A DNA stretch of 64,000 bases. Source: Corallococcus macrosporus (lineage in GTDB: Bacteria > Myxococcota > Myxococcia > Myxococcales > Myxococcaceae). The notes under the pieces were generated by a model. It was not told the origin of the DNA, made no database searches, and worked only from the letters and a program-made list of their open reading frames with translations. The position numbers and the translations under genes are program-made. Each line of letters opens with the position of its first letter. Within the stretch, counting starts at the first letter, position 1. Shown here in pieces: positions 8,911-18,039 of the stretch. The stretch spans positions 310,001 to 374,000 of the forward strand of contig NZ_JAFIMU010000004.1 in NCBI RefSeq assembly GCF_017302985.1, given 5' to 3'.

Positions 8911-9855
8911 ATGCTCCAGCTCACCGACTTCCAGCGCACCCTCTCCCAGCCGGCCGTCTGCCGCGGCGTGGGGCTCCACTCCGGGTTGCCCGTGACGCTG
9001 ACCCTGAAGCCCGCGCCCGCGGGTCACGGCATCGTCTTCGTCCGCACGGACCTGGCGCGCCCGGTGAGCATCCCCGCGCTGGCGGAGTACGTGGTGGACA
9101 CGTCGCTGGCCACCACCCTGGGCCGGGACGGCGTGAAGGTGGGCACGGTGGAGCACCTGATGTCCGCGCTCGCGGCGCTGGGCATCGACAACGTGCGCGC
9201 GGAGCTGGACGGGCCGGAAGTGCCCATCATGGACGGCAGCGCGGCGCCCTTCACCCACGCCATCATGGAGGCGGGCTCGCACGAGCTGGACGCGCCTCGC
9301 GAGTACCTGGTCATCAAGAAGAGCGTGGTGGTGCAGGACGGCGACAAGCAGGCCTCGCTCACCCCCGCCCGGCGCTTCCGCATCAGCTGCACCATCGACT
9401 TCGAGCACCCCGTCATCCAGGGCCAGTCCTTCGACGTGGACGTGAACGACCGGGGCTTCTCGCGTGAGATTTCCCGCGCCCGCACGTTCGGCTTCCTGCG
9501 CGACGTGGAGAAGCTCAAGACGCTGGGCCTGGCGCGCGGCGGCTCGCTGGAGAACGCGGTCGTCGTGGACGAGGCCTCCATCCTCAACCCGGACGGCCTG
9601 CGCTTCCCGGACGAGTTCGTGCGCCACAAGATCCTGGATGCCATCGGCGACGTGTCGCTGTTCGGCCGGCCTGTCATTGGCCACATGACTGCCTTCAAGA
9701 CGGGCCACGCGCTCAATCACAAGCTGGTGCGCAAGGTGCTGGCGGACCCCTCCTGCTTCGACATCGTCACCGCGCGCCGCCGGGACGTGGAGGGCCGTGA
9801 GTCGGGCCGCGGAAGCCTCGCGGGCGCGTTGGAGCTGGAGCCCCTGGTCGCCTGA
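8911..9855 (+). CDS. lpxC: UDP-3-O-acyl-N-acetylglucosamine deacetylase LpxC
   Basis: 314 residues from ATG 8911, with AGAGG 10 nt upstream. LpxC is the zinc deacetylase that commits UDP-GlcNAc derivatives to lipid A. Family motifs are present in order: GVGLHSG near residue 20, TVEHLMSAL, GPEVPIMDGSA, the zinc-binding HKILDAIGD region, and the catalytic HALNHKLV near the C-terminus. A normal essential cytoplasmic enzyme, here apparently under an alternative promoter. Confidence 0.97.
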   Translation: MLQLTDFQRTLSQPAVCRGVGLHSGLPVTLTLKPAPAGHGIVFVRTDLARPVSIPALAEYVVDTSLATTLGRDGVKVGTVEHLMSALAALGIDNVRAELDGPEVPIMDGSAAPFTHAIMEAGSHELDAPREYLVIKKSVVVQDGDKQASLTPARRFRISCTIDFEHPVIQGQSFDVDVNDRGFSREISRARTFGFLRDVEKLKTLGLARGGSLENAVVVDEASILNPDGLRFPDEFVRHKILDAIGDVSLFGRPVIGHMTAFKTGHALNHKLVRKVLADPSCFDIVTARRRDVEGRESGRGSLAGALELEPLVA

Positions 9856-9861
9856 ACGCCA

Positions 9862-9883
9862 GACTGGCAATTCCTTGCCAGTC
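9862..9883 (+). terminator. Hairpin after lpxC
   Basis: Perfect 9-bp stem GACTGGCAA/TTGCCAGTC with a TTCC loop, seven bases past the lpxC stop. It lacks a U-tract (CCGGGG follows), so it may be a weak terminator or an RNA 3'-end protector. Confidence 0.5.
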
Positions 9884-9911
9884 CCGGGGACCTCTATTAA
9901 GTCGGCTGGCT

Positions 9912-11006
9912 ATGTCCATGCGCTCTACTCGCATCGCCCTGGCCGCTCTCCTCGCGGCATCCCTCACCGCCGGTTGCAACAAGGAGAAGGCGCCGGCCAA
10001 TGCCCAGGCGCCCGCCGCGCAGGCCCAGGCGGCCAATGCCGCGGAGCCCTCGGCGGACACCGTGGTGGCCACCTTCGGCAACAACGAGAAGGTCACCTTC
10101 GGTGAGCTCAACGAGCGCATCAAGGAGCCGCTGGCCAACCTGGACAAGCAGAAGTTCCAGCTGCGCAAGCGCGGCCTGGAAGGGCTCGTCACGGAGCGCC
10201 TGGTGAAGGCCGAGGCCACCAAGCGCGGCATCACCGAGGACCAGCTGCTCAAGGCGGAGATCGACGACAAGATCCCCGCGCCTCCGGAAGAGAAGATCAA
10301 GGAGGTGTTCGAGGGCGCCAAGGGCCAGCTGCCCCCGGGCGCGACCTACGAGCAGATGAAGCCGCAGATCGTGGACTTCCTGTCCGGCCAGCAGAAGCAG
10401 GAGCAGGCCCAGAAGTTCTTCGACTCGCTCCGCCAGGGCGCCAACGTGAAGTACGAGCTGCCCGAGCCCCCGCGCCCGCCCGCGGAGCGCAAGCAGGTGG
10501 CCGCCACCGGCCCGTCCAAGGGTCCGGAGAACGCGCCGGTCACCATCGTGGAGTTCAGCGACTTCCAGTGCCCGTTCTGCAGCCGCGCCATCGCGTCGGT
10601 GGACCAGGTGACGAAGACCTACGGCGACAAGGTGCGCCTGGTGTTCCGCCAGTTCCCCCTGGACTTCCACAAGCAGGCGCAGAAGGCCGCCGAGGCCTCG
10701 CTGTGCGCCAACGACCAGGGCAAGTTCTGGGAGATGCACGACAAGCTCTTCGCCAGCCAGCAGGCGCTGGGCGTGGATGACCTGAAGAAGTACGCGGGCG
10801 AGCTGAAGCTGGACACCGCCAAGTTCAACTCCTGCCTCGACTCCGGCGAGAAGGCCGCGACGGTGAAGGCGGACATGGCGGACGGCTCCAAGGTGGGCGT
10901 CAGCGGCACGCCGGCGTTCTTCATCAACGGCATCATGCTGTCCGGCGCGCAGCCCTTCGACGAGTTCAAGAGCGTCATCGACGCGGAGCTCAAGGGCGCG
11001 AAGTAG
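9912..11006 (+). CDS. DsbA-family thioredoxin-fold lipoprotein
   Basis: 364 residues. The signal peptide ends in LTAGC (Cys 22), marking a lipoprotein. Residues about 50-190 resemble the N-terminal chaperone part of SurA/PpiC-like proteins (VTFGELNERIKEPL, GLVTERLVKAEATKRGIT). The C-terminal half is a DsbA/thioredoxin_4 domain with active site CPFC (Cys 220 and Cys 223) and the cis-proline loop VSGTPAFFING. It probably handles disulfides in, or binds, envelope proteins. The chaperone-like part is a weaker assignment than the DsbA fold. Confidence 0.9.
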   Translation: MSMRSTRIALAALLAASLTAGCNKEKAPANAQAPAAQAQAANAAEPSADTVVATFGNNEKVTFGELNERIKEPLANLDKQKFQLRKRGLEGLVTERLVKAEATKRGITEDQLLKAEIDDKIPAPPEEKIKEVFEGAKGQLPPGATYEQMKPQIVDFLSGQQKQEQAQKFFDSLRQGANVKYELPEPPRPPAERKQVAATGPSKGPENAPVTIVEFSDFQCPFCSRAIASVDQVTKTYGDKVRLVFRQFPLDFHKQAQKAAEASLCANDQGKFWEMHDKLFASQQALGVDDLKKYAGELKLDTAKFNSCLDSGEKAATVKADMADGSKVGVSGTPAFFINGIMLSGAQPFDEFKSVIDAELKGAK

Positions 11007-11037
11007 TCCTGAAGCTCGGCAGTGAGGGAGGGCTGCG

Positions 11038-12276
11038 GTGGCGTCCAAACCCAGGGCCACGCCCCGCGTGAGCGGTGAGGCGGCTTCGCTCGAGCTGGAG
11101 CGGCCGCTCGCCGCCGTCGTCTCTCCCACCCGGCCCCTCTCGGCGCACTTCCTGGCGCCGGAGGGGCTGGTGCTCCTCCCGGAATCCCACGGCGCGTCCG
11201 GCTTCTTCGCCGGCAGCCTGGAGACGCTCTCGGTCGAGGAGGTGTTCGCTCAAATCCTCTCCGGCATCCGCACGGGCCAGCTCGTCGTGCAGCACGGCGG
11301 CGTGCGCCGCACGGTGGCCTTCCGCGACGGGCAGGTGGTCTTCGCCACCTCCAGCGAGCGCTGGGAGCGGCTGGGCGCGGTGATGGTGCGGCTGGGGCTC
11401 CTGACGGAGGCGAAGCTCGCCCAGGCGCTCGCGCAGGTGACGCCCGCGCGCCGGATTGGCCAGGTGCTCACGTCGCAGGGGCTGGTCTCCGAGGCCAGCC
11501 TCTACAGCGCCATGACGTTCGTGGTGCGCGAGGTGGTGCTCAACCTCTTCGAGATGGTGGAGGGCAGCTTCCTCTTCCTGGAGGCCAAGGCCCCGGCGGT
11601 GGACGCGGTGAAGCTGCCGGAGCGCACGCGCGACCTGGTGCTCACCGGCATCAAGCGCGCGGAGGAGACGGGCCGGCTGCGCCGCCGCTTCCCGGACGAC
11701 ATGCGCGTGACGCCCGGCCCCCAGGGCGCGCTGCCCGGCGAGGAGGCCCTGTTCGCCAGGCTGGGCGAGGGCACCACGCTGGGCGTGCTCCGGGCCGCCT
11801 ACGCGGGCAGCCTGTACGCGTTCTACAGCGGCGTGGAGGAGGCGGTGCGCGGCGGCCACCTGGCCGTGCGGCCCGCGGAGGCGCCTCCCGCCCCGGGCCC
11901 CGCGGTGGAGGGCATGGCCTGGGAGCTCCTGTCCGCGGAGGAGCGCTACAACCTCCTCCTGTCCCTGGTGCACCGCGCGCTGCGCGAGGCGGGCCGGGAC
12001 GTGGACCTGCTGCGCGGCTTCGTGGAGGCGCCGCCCCCGGGGCTGGAGGACGCCTACCAGGGCGTCACGCTGGGGCCGGACGGGCGCGTGGACGTGGCCC
12101 GGCTGCGCGCCAACGTGTCCACCAGCGGCGGTGAGGCGGTGGGCCGGGCGATGGCGCTGGAGGCGCTGGACGCGTTCGTGTCCTACGCGCTGTTCTCCGC
12201 GCGCAACGTGCTGCCCGCGGACGTGGCCGAGCGGCTGGCCAACACCTACCGGACCCTCCAGGGCGGCCTGACGTAG
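11038..12276 (+). CDS. DUF4388 (PATAN) domain protein
   Basis: 412 residues, GTG start with GAGGGAG upstream. A PATAN/DUF4388 region (about 60-180) reads SLETLSVEEVFAQILSGIRTG, then VAFRDGQVVFATSSERWERLG, followed by a LTEAKLAQAL/LVSEASLYSAM segment resembling a type II secretion GspE N-terminal helix pair. The C-terminal part is helical and unassigned. No receiver domain, unlike the protein at the window start. Likely an adaptor in a myxobacterial signalling system. Confidence 0.82.
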   Translation: MASKPRATPRVSGEAASLELERPLAAVVSPTRPLSAHFLAPEGLVLLPESHGASGFFAGSLETLSVEEVFAQILSGIRTGQLVVQHGGVRRTVAFRDGQVVFATSSERWERLGAVMVRLGLLTEAKLAQALAQVTPARRIGQVLTSQGLVSEASLYSAMTFVVREVVLNLFEMVEGSFLFLEAKAPAVDAVKLPERTRDLVLTGIKRAEETGRLRRRFPDDMRVTPGPQGALPGEEALFARLGEGTTLGVLRAAYAGSLYAFYSGVEEAVRGGHLAVRPAEAPPAPGPAVEGMAWELLSAEERYNLLLSLVHRALREAGRDVDLLRGFVEAPPPGLEDAYQGVTLGPDGRVDVARLRANVSTSGGEAVGRAMALEALDAFVSYALFSARNVLPADVAERLANTYRTLQGGLT

Positions 12277-12402
12277 CCCAGGCCCCAGGCGGGGAGTTTC
12301 CTCCGTCGGACAGCGTACACCGCCCCCACGTGCCCCTGGCGGCCCCTGGGGTGGGTGCCCACGTTCCTCGCCACGGCTGGTGGCAGGCGGGGGACGAGCG
12401 AC

Positions 12403-13020
12403 ATGGGCGCGATGCGGATGTTGGGGTGGGGTGTGCTTCTGCTGAGCACGGCGTGTGGCGCGTCCCGGACGGCGGTGACGAAGGCGGAGCCCGGCACGGG
12501 CGGCTCGGGCAGGGCTTCCGATGAGTCCGCCATCGCCTCCACCACGCGGCGCTACGTGGACGAGGACCTGGGCTTCGAAATCGTCCGGCCCACCGCGGAG
12601 TGGCAACTGGACGAGACGAACGAGCGCACCCCGGAGGGGCTGGCGATTCCCGTCATCCTGCGCCACCGCGTGACGGGGGCCCAGGTGGTGCTGCAGGTGG
12701 CGCCCGGCGTGGCCACGCCCGTGCAGTTCGCGGAGCGGCTGACGCAGGGGCTGCGCCAGCAGCCGGGCTTCACCACCACGGATCCGCGGCCCATCGCGCT
12801 GTCGGACAACGCCGTGGGCTTCGACTTCCAGGTGGGGGAGGGCGTGCGCGGCAAGGTGGCCGTGCGCGAGGGCAACTCCGGCCGCGTGCTGATGATGCTG
12901 GCCACGTGGCCCACGGAGGCCTCCGCCGACATCACCCAGAGCGTGGACGACCTGATGGCCGGTGTCCGTCCGCTCCCGGAGCCGAGCGTGGCGGTGCGCT
13001 CGACGCCCCGGACGCCCTGA
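12403..13020 (+). CDS. Small lipoprotein of unknown function
   Basis: 205 residues from ATG 12403, placed 8 nt after GGGGGA. The signal peptide MRMLGWGVLLLSTAC ends in a lipobox-type Cys. The mature part looks like a single compact beta-rich domain (DEDLGFEIVRPTAEWQL, then VGFDFQVGEG), of the sort found in predicted lipoproteins that bind hydrophobic ligands, but I cannot name a family. Convergent with pepA. Confidence 0.7.
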   Translation: MGAMRMLGWGVLLLSTACGASRTAVTKAEPGTGGSGRASDESAIASTTRRYVDEDLGFEIVRPTAEWQLDETNERTPEGLAIPVILRHRVTGAQVVLQVAPGVATPVQFAERLTQGLRQQPGFTTTDPRPIALSDNAVGFDFQVGEGVRGKVAVREGNSGRVLMMLATWPTEASADITQSVDDLMAGVRPLPEPSVAVRSTPRTP

Positions 13021-13102
13021 AAAGGGAAAGGCCCCAGGCCTCACGCCGCGGAAGGCGTGGGACCCAGGGCCCTTGAAGCCCCGCGCTGACCTTAAGCGCG
13101 GG
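13021..13102. terminator. Bidirectional terminator region between convergent genes
   Basis: Nested inverted repeats: AAGGCCC with GGGCCCTT, inner stem CACGCC/GGCGTG (13042-13047 with 13054-13059), and a further hairpin CCCGCGCT/AGCGCGGG (13080-13087 with 13095-13102) that spans the pepA stop codon. Suited to ending transcripts from both sides. Confidence 0.5.
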
Positions 13103-14714
13103 CCGGCTTGCCCTTGGCGGCCTTCGGGGCCTTGGCGGCCTTGGGCGCCTTGGTGGCGGGAGACTCGGCCTTGGTGGGCTCCGGCTGCGAGGCGACCTCC
13201 GTGGCCCGGCGGCGCACCAGCTCCACCAGCGTGCGCGCGCCCACGCCCGTGCCACCCTTGTTGAGGTAGCCGCGCTCCTTGGGGCTGTTGGACGGACCGG
13301 CGATATCCAGGTGCACCCAGGGCGTGTCGCCCACGAACTCCTTGAGGAAGAGGGCCGCGTTGATGGCGCCGCCCCAGCGCTCGCCGGAGTTCTTCATGTC
13401 CGCCACTTCCGAGCGCAGCGCGTCCTTCTGCAGGTCGCTGACGGGCAGGCGCCACATCTCCTCGCCCGCGGCGCGCGCGGCGGCGAGCACGCTGTTCACC
13501 GTGTCGTCGTCGTCGCCGAAGGCGCCCACGATGTAGTTGCCCAGCGCCACCATGCACGCGCCCGTGAGCGTCGCCAGGTCGATGATGGCGGACGGCTCGT
13601 GCTCGGCGGCCCAGGTGATCATGTCACCCAGCACCAGGCGGCCTTCCGCGTCCGTGTTGGTGATCTCCACCGTCTTGCCGGAGCGCGCCGTGAGGATGTC
13701 ACCCGGCTTGTACGCCGTGCCGGACGGCATGTTCTCACACGCGCCGATGAAGGCGTGCACGGGGAAGGGCGGCTTCACCACGGAGCCGATGACCTTCATC
13801 GCGGCCAGCACCGCGGCGGAGCCGGCCATGTCCGTCTTCATCTCCACCATGCCCTCGGTGGGCTTGAGCGACAGGCCGCCCGAGTCGAACGTGATGGCCT
13901 TGCCCACCAGCGCCAGCGGGGCGCGCTTGGCGTCCTTCGCGTTCTTCGGCGTGTAGACGAGGTGGATGAGCCGGGGCTCCTGCACGCTGCCGGCGGTGAC
14001 GCCCAGGAACATGCCCATGTTCAGGCGTTCGATCTCCTTGCGCCCGCCAATCTCCGCCGTGAGCCCGCCTTCCTTCGCGGCCTGCTGCGCGGCCTGCGCC
14101 AGCTTCGTGGGGGTCACCACGTTGGGGGGCTCGTTGACCAGGTCGCGCGCCCAGTTGACGGCCTCCGCCAGCTTCAGGCCCAGGTTCAGCGCGTCGTCCA
14201 GCGCGCGCGACTTCTCCGTGCCCTCCGGCAGGGACAGCGTGGCGCGCGTCAGCTTGGGCGCGCCCTTCTCCTCGCGCGCGGCGGACTTGTACTTGTCGAA
14301 GCGGTAGACGCCCAGCTCCAGGCCCTCCACCACCGCGCGCACGGCCATCGCCGCGTCGTCCGTGGCGGGCACGCGGAAGCCGATGGCGGTGGCCTTCAGC
14401 CGCTGCGCCGTCTTCGCCGCGCGGCCCGCGGCCAGCCGCAGCACCTCCGGCTGGAAGCGCGCGCGGTTGCCCAGGCCCAGCAAGAGGACGCGGTCGGAGC
14501 CCAGCTTCCCCAGGGTGTGCAGGAGGAAGGACTGGTCCCCCTTGCCCTTGAAGCCCTCCTGGGTGGCGGCGGCGCGCAGCTTGCCCTCCAGGGCCGAGTC
14601 CGCGGCAGCCAGCGCCGCGGGGGCGGAATCACCCAGCTCGCCCTCGAAGAGGGGGATGACGAGCAGCTCACCGCTCACCGGCGCGGCTTCACCGGAGACG
14701 AGACTGAATTGCAT
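13092..14714 (-). CDS. pepA: Leucyl aminopeptidase (M17)
   Basis: 540 residues from the ATG at 14714 (start MQFSLVSGEA, with AGGAG 11 nt upstream). The M17 signature NTDAEGRL is present, with metal ligands in GKAITFDSGG and TDMAGSAAV, and the N-terminal PepA domain before them. PepA is a hexameric two-metal aminopeptidase; in some bacteria it also binds DNA in site-specific recombination. The last about 35 residues are an unusual Lys/Ala/Pro-rich tail (KAPKAAKAPKAAKGKPARA) beyond the normal family end, possibly nucleic-acid binding. Confidence 0.95.
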   Translation of the reverse strand: MQFSLVSGEAAPVSGELLVIPLFEGELGDSAPAALAAADSALEGKLRAAATQEGFKGKGDQSFLLHTLGKLGSDRVLLLGLGNRARFQPEVLRLAAGRAAKTAQRLKATAIGFRVPATDDAAMAVRAVVEGLELGVYRFDKYKSAAREEKGAPKLTRATLSLPEGTEKSRALDDALNLGLKLAEAVNWARDLVNEPPNVVTPTKLAQAAQQAAKEGGLTAEIGGRKEIERLNMGMFLGVTAGSVQEPRLIHLVYTPKNAKDAKRAPLALVGKAITFDSGGLSLKPTEGMVEMKTDMAGSAAVLAAMKVIGSVVKPPFPVHAFIGACENMPSGTAYKPGDILTARSGKTVEITNTDAEGRLVLGDMITWAAEHEPSAIIDLATLTGACMVALGNYIVGAFGDDDDTVNSVLAAARAAGEEMWRLPVSDLQKDALRSEVADMKNSGERWGGAINAALFLKEFVGDTPWVHLDIAGPSNSPKERGYLNKGGTGVGARTLVELVRRRATEVASQPEPTKAESPATKAPKAAKAPKAAKGKPARA

Positions 14715-14850
14715 GGCGACTTGGACTCCTGAAAAGGAAGGGGGTGATCCGAGGGGCGCGACTGTAGACGCGGGCCGTGTTGCTCGCAAAGCGCTGGTTG
14801 CCACTCGGGCATTGCAATGCCCCGGCGCGCTGGATAGCTGTGCACTCCCA

Positions 14851-15747
14851 ATGCCCACCCTGCTGCTGCATCTGACGGCCATCGAACGGTTGGCCGCCCA
14901 TCCGGACGGGCTCCCCGCCGACTGGGTGCGAGCGCTGACCGAGGACCTGCCCTACGCGCGCTTCGGCGCGGCGCTGCCGGACCTGCCCCTGTGCGCGGGC
15001 GTGCGCGGGGGCCTGGGCGTGCTGATGCAGCCGGAGGCCGGCTGGCCCCCCTTCGCGCGGCTGTACCACGAGCGCGCCCCGGTGGGCCTGGGCCTGAAGA
15101 TGGCGGAGCTCGTGGCCTCCGGGGCCCTGGTGGGCACGGAGGCGGGCCTGGCCATCCTGGCCGGCTACTTCACGCACCTGAGCCTGGACCGGCGCCTCCA
15201 CCCGCTGGTGGACGGGCTGGTGCTGCGCCACCGCCGCAAGGGCGAGCGGGCCTGGGACGCACGGCGTCAGGTGGAGTGGGCCCAGACGCTCTTCTTCCTG
15301 CGCGAACAGGACGGCACGGATGGCGTGGGCACCGCGCGCATCCGCGAGAAGTTCCAGGTCGTGAAGAGCTCCGGCATCCCGCTGCGCGGCATCGGCCGGG
15401 GCATCTACGAGCTGGTCCGGCTGGCCTCGCAGGACCGCGTGGGGCAGGCCCCCACCAAGGCGGAGCTGGACGGCTGGGTGCGCGGCCTCTACGTCTCCGG
15501 CGCCTTCCTCTCCAGTCCGCTCGGCCGCATGAGGGCGCTGCCGGCGTACTCGCAGCTCTCCTTCCAGGAGCTGTACCGCAATGATCACTTTGACTTCGCG
15601 GTGGAACTGGACGCCGCGCTGGAAGTGACGCGCGGGCTGATCAAGAAGCTGCACGGCTACATGGCGCGCGGCACCTACACGCCGCGCACGCGCGCGCGCT
15701 TCCTGGAGGACTTCCCCGAGGGAACGCTGGGCGCCACCGCCGCGTAG
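14851..15747 (+). CDS. Zn-dependent phospholipase C-like family protein
   Basis: 298 residues from ATG 14851. The pattern resembles the PF00882-type zinc phospholipase fold: an early His region (LLLHLTAIERL), a PDLPLC segment near residue 46, and a GYFTHLSLDRRLHPLVDG segment matching the family's GxxxHxxxDxxxHP. No signal peptide. Activity is not proven by these motifs and other hydrolases share the layout. Divergent from pepA with 136 bp between. Confidence 0.6.
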   Translation: MPTLLLHLTAIERLAAHPDGLPADWVRALTEDLPYARFGAALPDLPLCAGVRGGLGVLMQPEAGWPPFARLYHERAPVGLGLKMAELVASGALVGTEAGLAILAGYFTHLSLDRRLHPLVDGLVLRHRRKGERAWDARRQVEWAQTLFFLREQDGTDGVGTARIREKFQVVKSSGIPLRGIGRGIYELVRLASQDRVGQAPTKAELDGWVRGLYVSGAFLSSPLGRMRALPAYSQLSFQELYRNDHFDFAVELDAALEVTRGLIKKLHGYMARGTYTPRTRARFLEDFPEGTLGATAA

Positions 15748-15875
15748 TGAACGGATCCACACGGCCCGCGTCCCAGGGTCGTGTCCGCGTGCAGGGCATC
15801 CAACCAATCAAGCCGGTTGCCCTCGGGGATGTGCCGCTATCCGAAGCGGGGAGCGCCTCCTATCCTCGATAGGGA

Positions 15876-16658
15876 ATGACGGTCTTCCTCCTCATGGCGG
15901 CGGGTGTGTTGGCGGGTGGGTTGGGGTCGCTCCTGGGCATCGGAGGCGGCATCGTCCTGGTGCCCGCGCTGGTGTTGGGATTCGGAATCCCGCTGGAGCA
16001 GGCCGTCCCCGCGAGCCTGATGTGCGTGGTGGCCAACTCCTGCGCCGCCGCCGCCAGCTACGTGGAGAACAAGCTCAGTGACTTGCGCCTGGGGCTCACG
16101 CTGGAGCTGGCCACGGTGCTGGGCGCCATCGCCGGCGGGCTCGTCGCCGCCTTCGTCGCGGAGGCGATGGTGGCCGTGGTGTTCGGCCTCTTCACGCTCT
16201 TCGTGTCGCTCCAGATGATGCTCCTGCGCACCCCGCGTCAGGAGCCCGCGACGGCGGCCAACTACGTCCCCGGCAACTACCCGCTGGGCATCTCCGGCTC
16301 CTTCGTGGCGGGCGGCCTGTCCGCGCTCCTGGGTGTGGGCGGCGGTCCGCTGAAGGTGCCGCTGATGACCTACGGCATGCGCGTGCCCTTCAAGGTCGCC
16401 AGCGCCACCAGCAACCTCATGGTGGGCGTCACCGGGGCGGCGAGCGTCGCGGCCTACGCCTGGCGCGGCCAATTGAATCTCGGGCTCGTCGCGCCGTTGG
16501 TCGTAGGGGTGCTGGCCGGAGCATCCGTGGGCAGCAAGCTGATGTTGAGGACGCCGACCGCGGTGCTGAAGAAGCTCTTCGCGGCCGTCCTGCTCATCGT
16601 GGCCGGACAGATGTTGTGGAAGGGAGGGGAGGGGTTGTGGCCGAGCGTATGGAAATGA
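15876..16658 (+). CDS. TauE/SafE-family sulfite exporter-like membrane protein
   Basis: 260 residues with about eight hydrophobic segments arranged as two repeats, each opening with the glycine-rich family signature: GSLLGIGGGIVLVPAL near the start and SALLGVGGGPLKVPLM in the middle. The family moves sulfite, sulfoacetate or other organosulfur anions across the inner membrane; the substrate here is unknown. The stop overlaps the start of a DUF1634 gene, a common pairing. A small hairpin CCTATC/GATAGG (15859-15864 with 15868-15873) covers the ribosome site just before the ATG. Confidence 0.92.
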   Translation: MTVFLLMAAGVLAGGLGSLLGIGGGIVLVPALVLGFGIPLEQAVPASLMCVVANSCAAAASYVENKLSDLRLGLTLELATVLGAIAGGLVAAFVAEAMVAVVFGLFTLFVSLQMMLLRTPRQEPATAANYVPGNYPLGISGSFVAGGLSALLGVGGGPLKVPLMTYGMRVPFKVASATSNLMVGVTGAASVAAYAWRGQLNLGLVAPLVVGVLAGASVGSKLMLRTPTAVLKKLFAAVLLIVAGQMLWKGGEGLWPSVWK

Positions 16659-17134
16659 GTGAAGCAGAGCCTGAAATACCCGGTGTCCACCCGTCGATGA
16701 TGGTGCCGGATGCAGGGCCCCCGCGTCGCAACGCGCGGGCGACGTCGGTGGTGCTGGACGCGGAGTTCCCCCAGGAACTGCCGCGGGAACCCATCACCCA
16801 GCCAGAGGCAGTCCCTCGCGAGCGCCGGGGGGCGAAGCGGCTCGCGGCGGGAGAACGGTGGATTGCCCGCGTGCTGCGCACCGGGGCCGTGACGAGCGGC
16901 GCCATGTTCGTCACGTCACTCGCGCTGGAGCTGCTGCCACGCGACGAGTCCGTGCACGTGGCCATCGACCTGCTGCGCAAGGGCGCGGCGTCCATGCTGC
17001 TGGTGACGCCGGTGGCGCGGCTGGCGATGGCGGGCACGCTCCTGGGCCTGCGCGGCGAGTGGCGTTACGCCGCCATCGCCGCGGGCGTCATCGGGCTGCT
17101 CGCGCTGGCGGTGGGCGCGGGCTTCCAGGCCTGA
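16637..17134 (+). CDS. DUF1634 membrane protein
   Basis: 165 residues from GTG 16637, seven bases after an AGGGAGGGG ribosome site; ATG 16649 is the alternative. About 70 polar residues come first, then three hydrophobic segments (GAMFVTSLALELL, MLLVTPVARLAMAGTLLGL, YAAIAAGVIGLLALAVG). DUF1634 proteins are regularly coded next to TauE/SafE transporters and are assumed to be a subunit or regulator. The coding overlap with the transporter gene supports joint production. Confidence 0.82.
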   Translation: MAERMEMSEAEPEIPGVHPSMMVPDAGPPRRNARATSVVLDAEFPQELPREPITQPEAVPRERRGAKRLAAGERWIARVLRTGAVTSGAMFVTSLALELLPRDESVHVAIDLLRKGAASMLLVTPVARLAMAGTLLGLRGEWRYAAIAAGVIGLLALAVGAGFQA

Positions 17135-17168
17135 CGCGAAGCAAGACGCAGGAAGACCGCGCGCGGGG

Positions 17169-18038
17169 CTACACGCCGCGCGCGGCGAAGTGCGCGAGCA
17201 CGTTCTTCACCTTCGCGACCTCGTCGTGCTGCTTCAGGTCCTCGTACATGGGCAGCACGGCCTCGAACTGCTCGCGGGCCGCGGGGTAGTCCTGGAGGTA
17301 GTAGCAGGACAGCCCCAGGTCCCATCTCGCGCGGGCCTCGTAGACGTGGTCGTGCAGGCCGCCGTACACGTCCACCGCGCGCAGGAGGTGCGGCCGCGCG
17401 TTGTCGTGGTGGCCCAGGAGCCCTTCCGCTTCGCCCAGCAGCAGGTGCCCCAGCGCGAGCGCCTCCGGGTCCTCGCCCTGCTCCAGCAGCGGCACGGCCT
17501 CCAGGAAGCGCTTGCGGGCGGGCTCGTACTCGCCCTTGGCCATGCGCAGGTCGCCGATGTCCAGGAGCAGCCGCGCGATGCGCTCGTTGTTGCGCGTCTG
17601 GCGGTAGAGGATGAGCGCCTCCTGGTATTTCTCCTCGGCGCCGTCGGCCTCGCCCAGCGAACGCAGGGACTCGCCGATGCACGCGCGGCAGAGCGCCTCG
17701 CCTTCGCGGTCACGCCCCTCGTTGAAGAGCAGGGCGGCGGTGGCCATGTGCTCGATGGCGCCCTTGTGGTCCTCGAAGTGGGCCTTCACCACACCCAGGC
17801 CGAAGAGGGCCTGTGCCTGACCGGGCTTGTTGCCCGCGGTCTTGAAGAAGCCATAGGCCTCCTCGTAGTGCTCACGGCTCTGCGCGTGGTCCTCCAGCAT
17901 CCCGTACAGCTCCGCCAACTGCACCAGCCCCTGGCCCACCTCCGCGGGCGAGCCGGTGATGCGCAGCGGGGCGAGCGCGTTCTTCTGCTTCTGGATGGCG
18001 TCGGTGATGTGGGCGCGTTCGGTGTCGGACGGGTGCAT
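17169..18038 (-). CDS. TPR protein coupled to the RamB-like regulator
   Basis: 289 residues from ATG 18038, one base after the upstream gene's stop, so strongly coupled to it. The protein is a run of about six tetratricopeptide repeats (QLAELYGMLEDHAQSREHYEEA, LFGLGVVKAHFEDHKGAIEH and similar), without signal peptide or catalytic domain. A cytoplasmic scaffold is likely; the gene order suggests it may bind or modulate the regulator. Convergent with the DUF1634 gene. Confidence 0.85.
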   Translation of the reverse strand: MHPSDTERAHITDAIQKQKNALAPLRITGSPAEVGQGLVQLAELYGMLEDHAQSREHYEEAYGFFKTAGNKPGQAQALFGLGVVKAHFEDHKGAIEHMATAALLFNEGRDREGEALCRACIGESLRSLGEADGAEEKYQEALILYRQTRNNERIARLLLDIGDLRMAKGEYEPARKRFLEAVPLLEQGEDPEALALGHLLLGEAEGLLGHHDNARPHLLRAVDVYGGLHDHVYEARARWDLGLSCYYLQDYPAAREQFEAVLPMYEDLKQHDEVAKVKNVLAHFAARGV

Positions 18039-18039
18039 G

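Noticed and set aside
9862-9883. Sigma-54 promoter reading of the hairpin after lpxC
   Set aside because: TGGCA and TTGC are present but the GG-GC spacing is nine, not ten, and the bases are explained by the hairpin.
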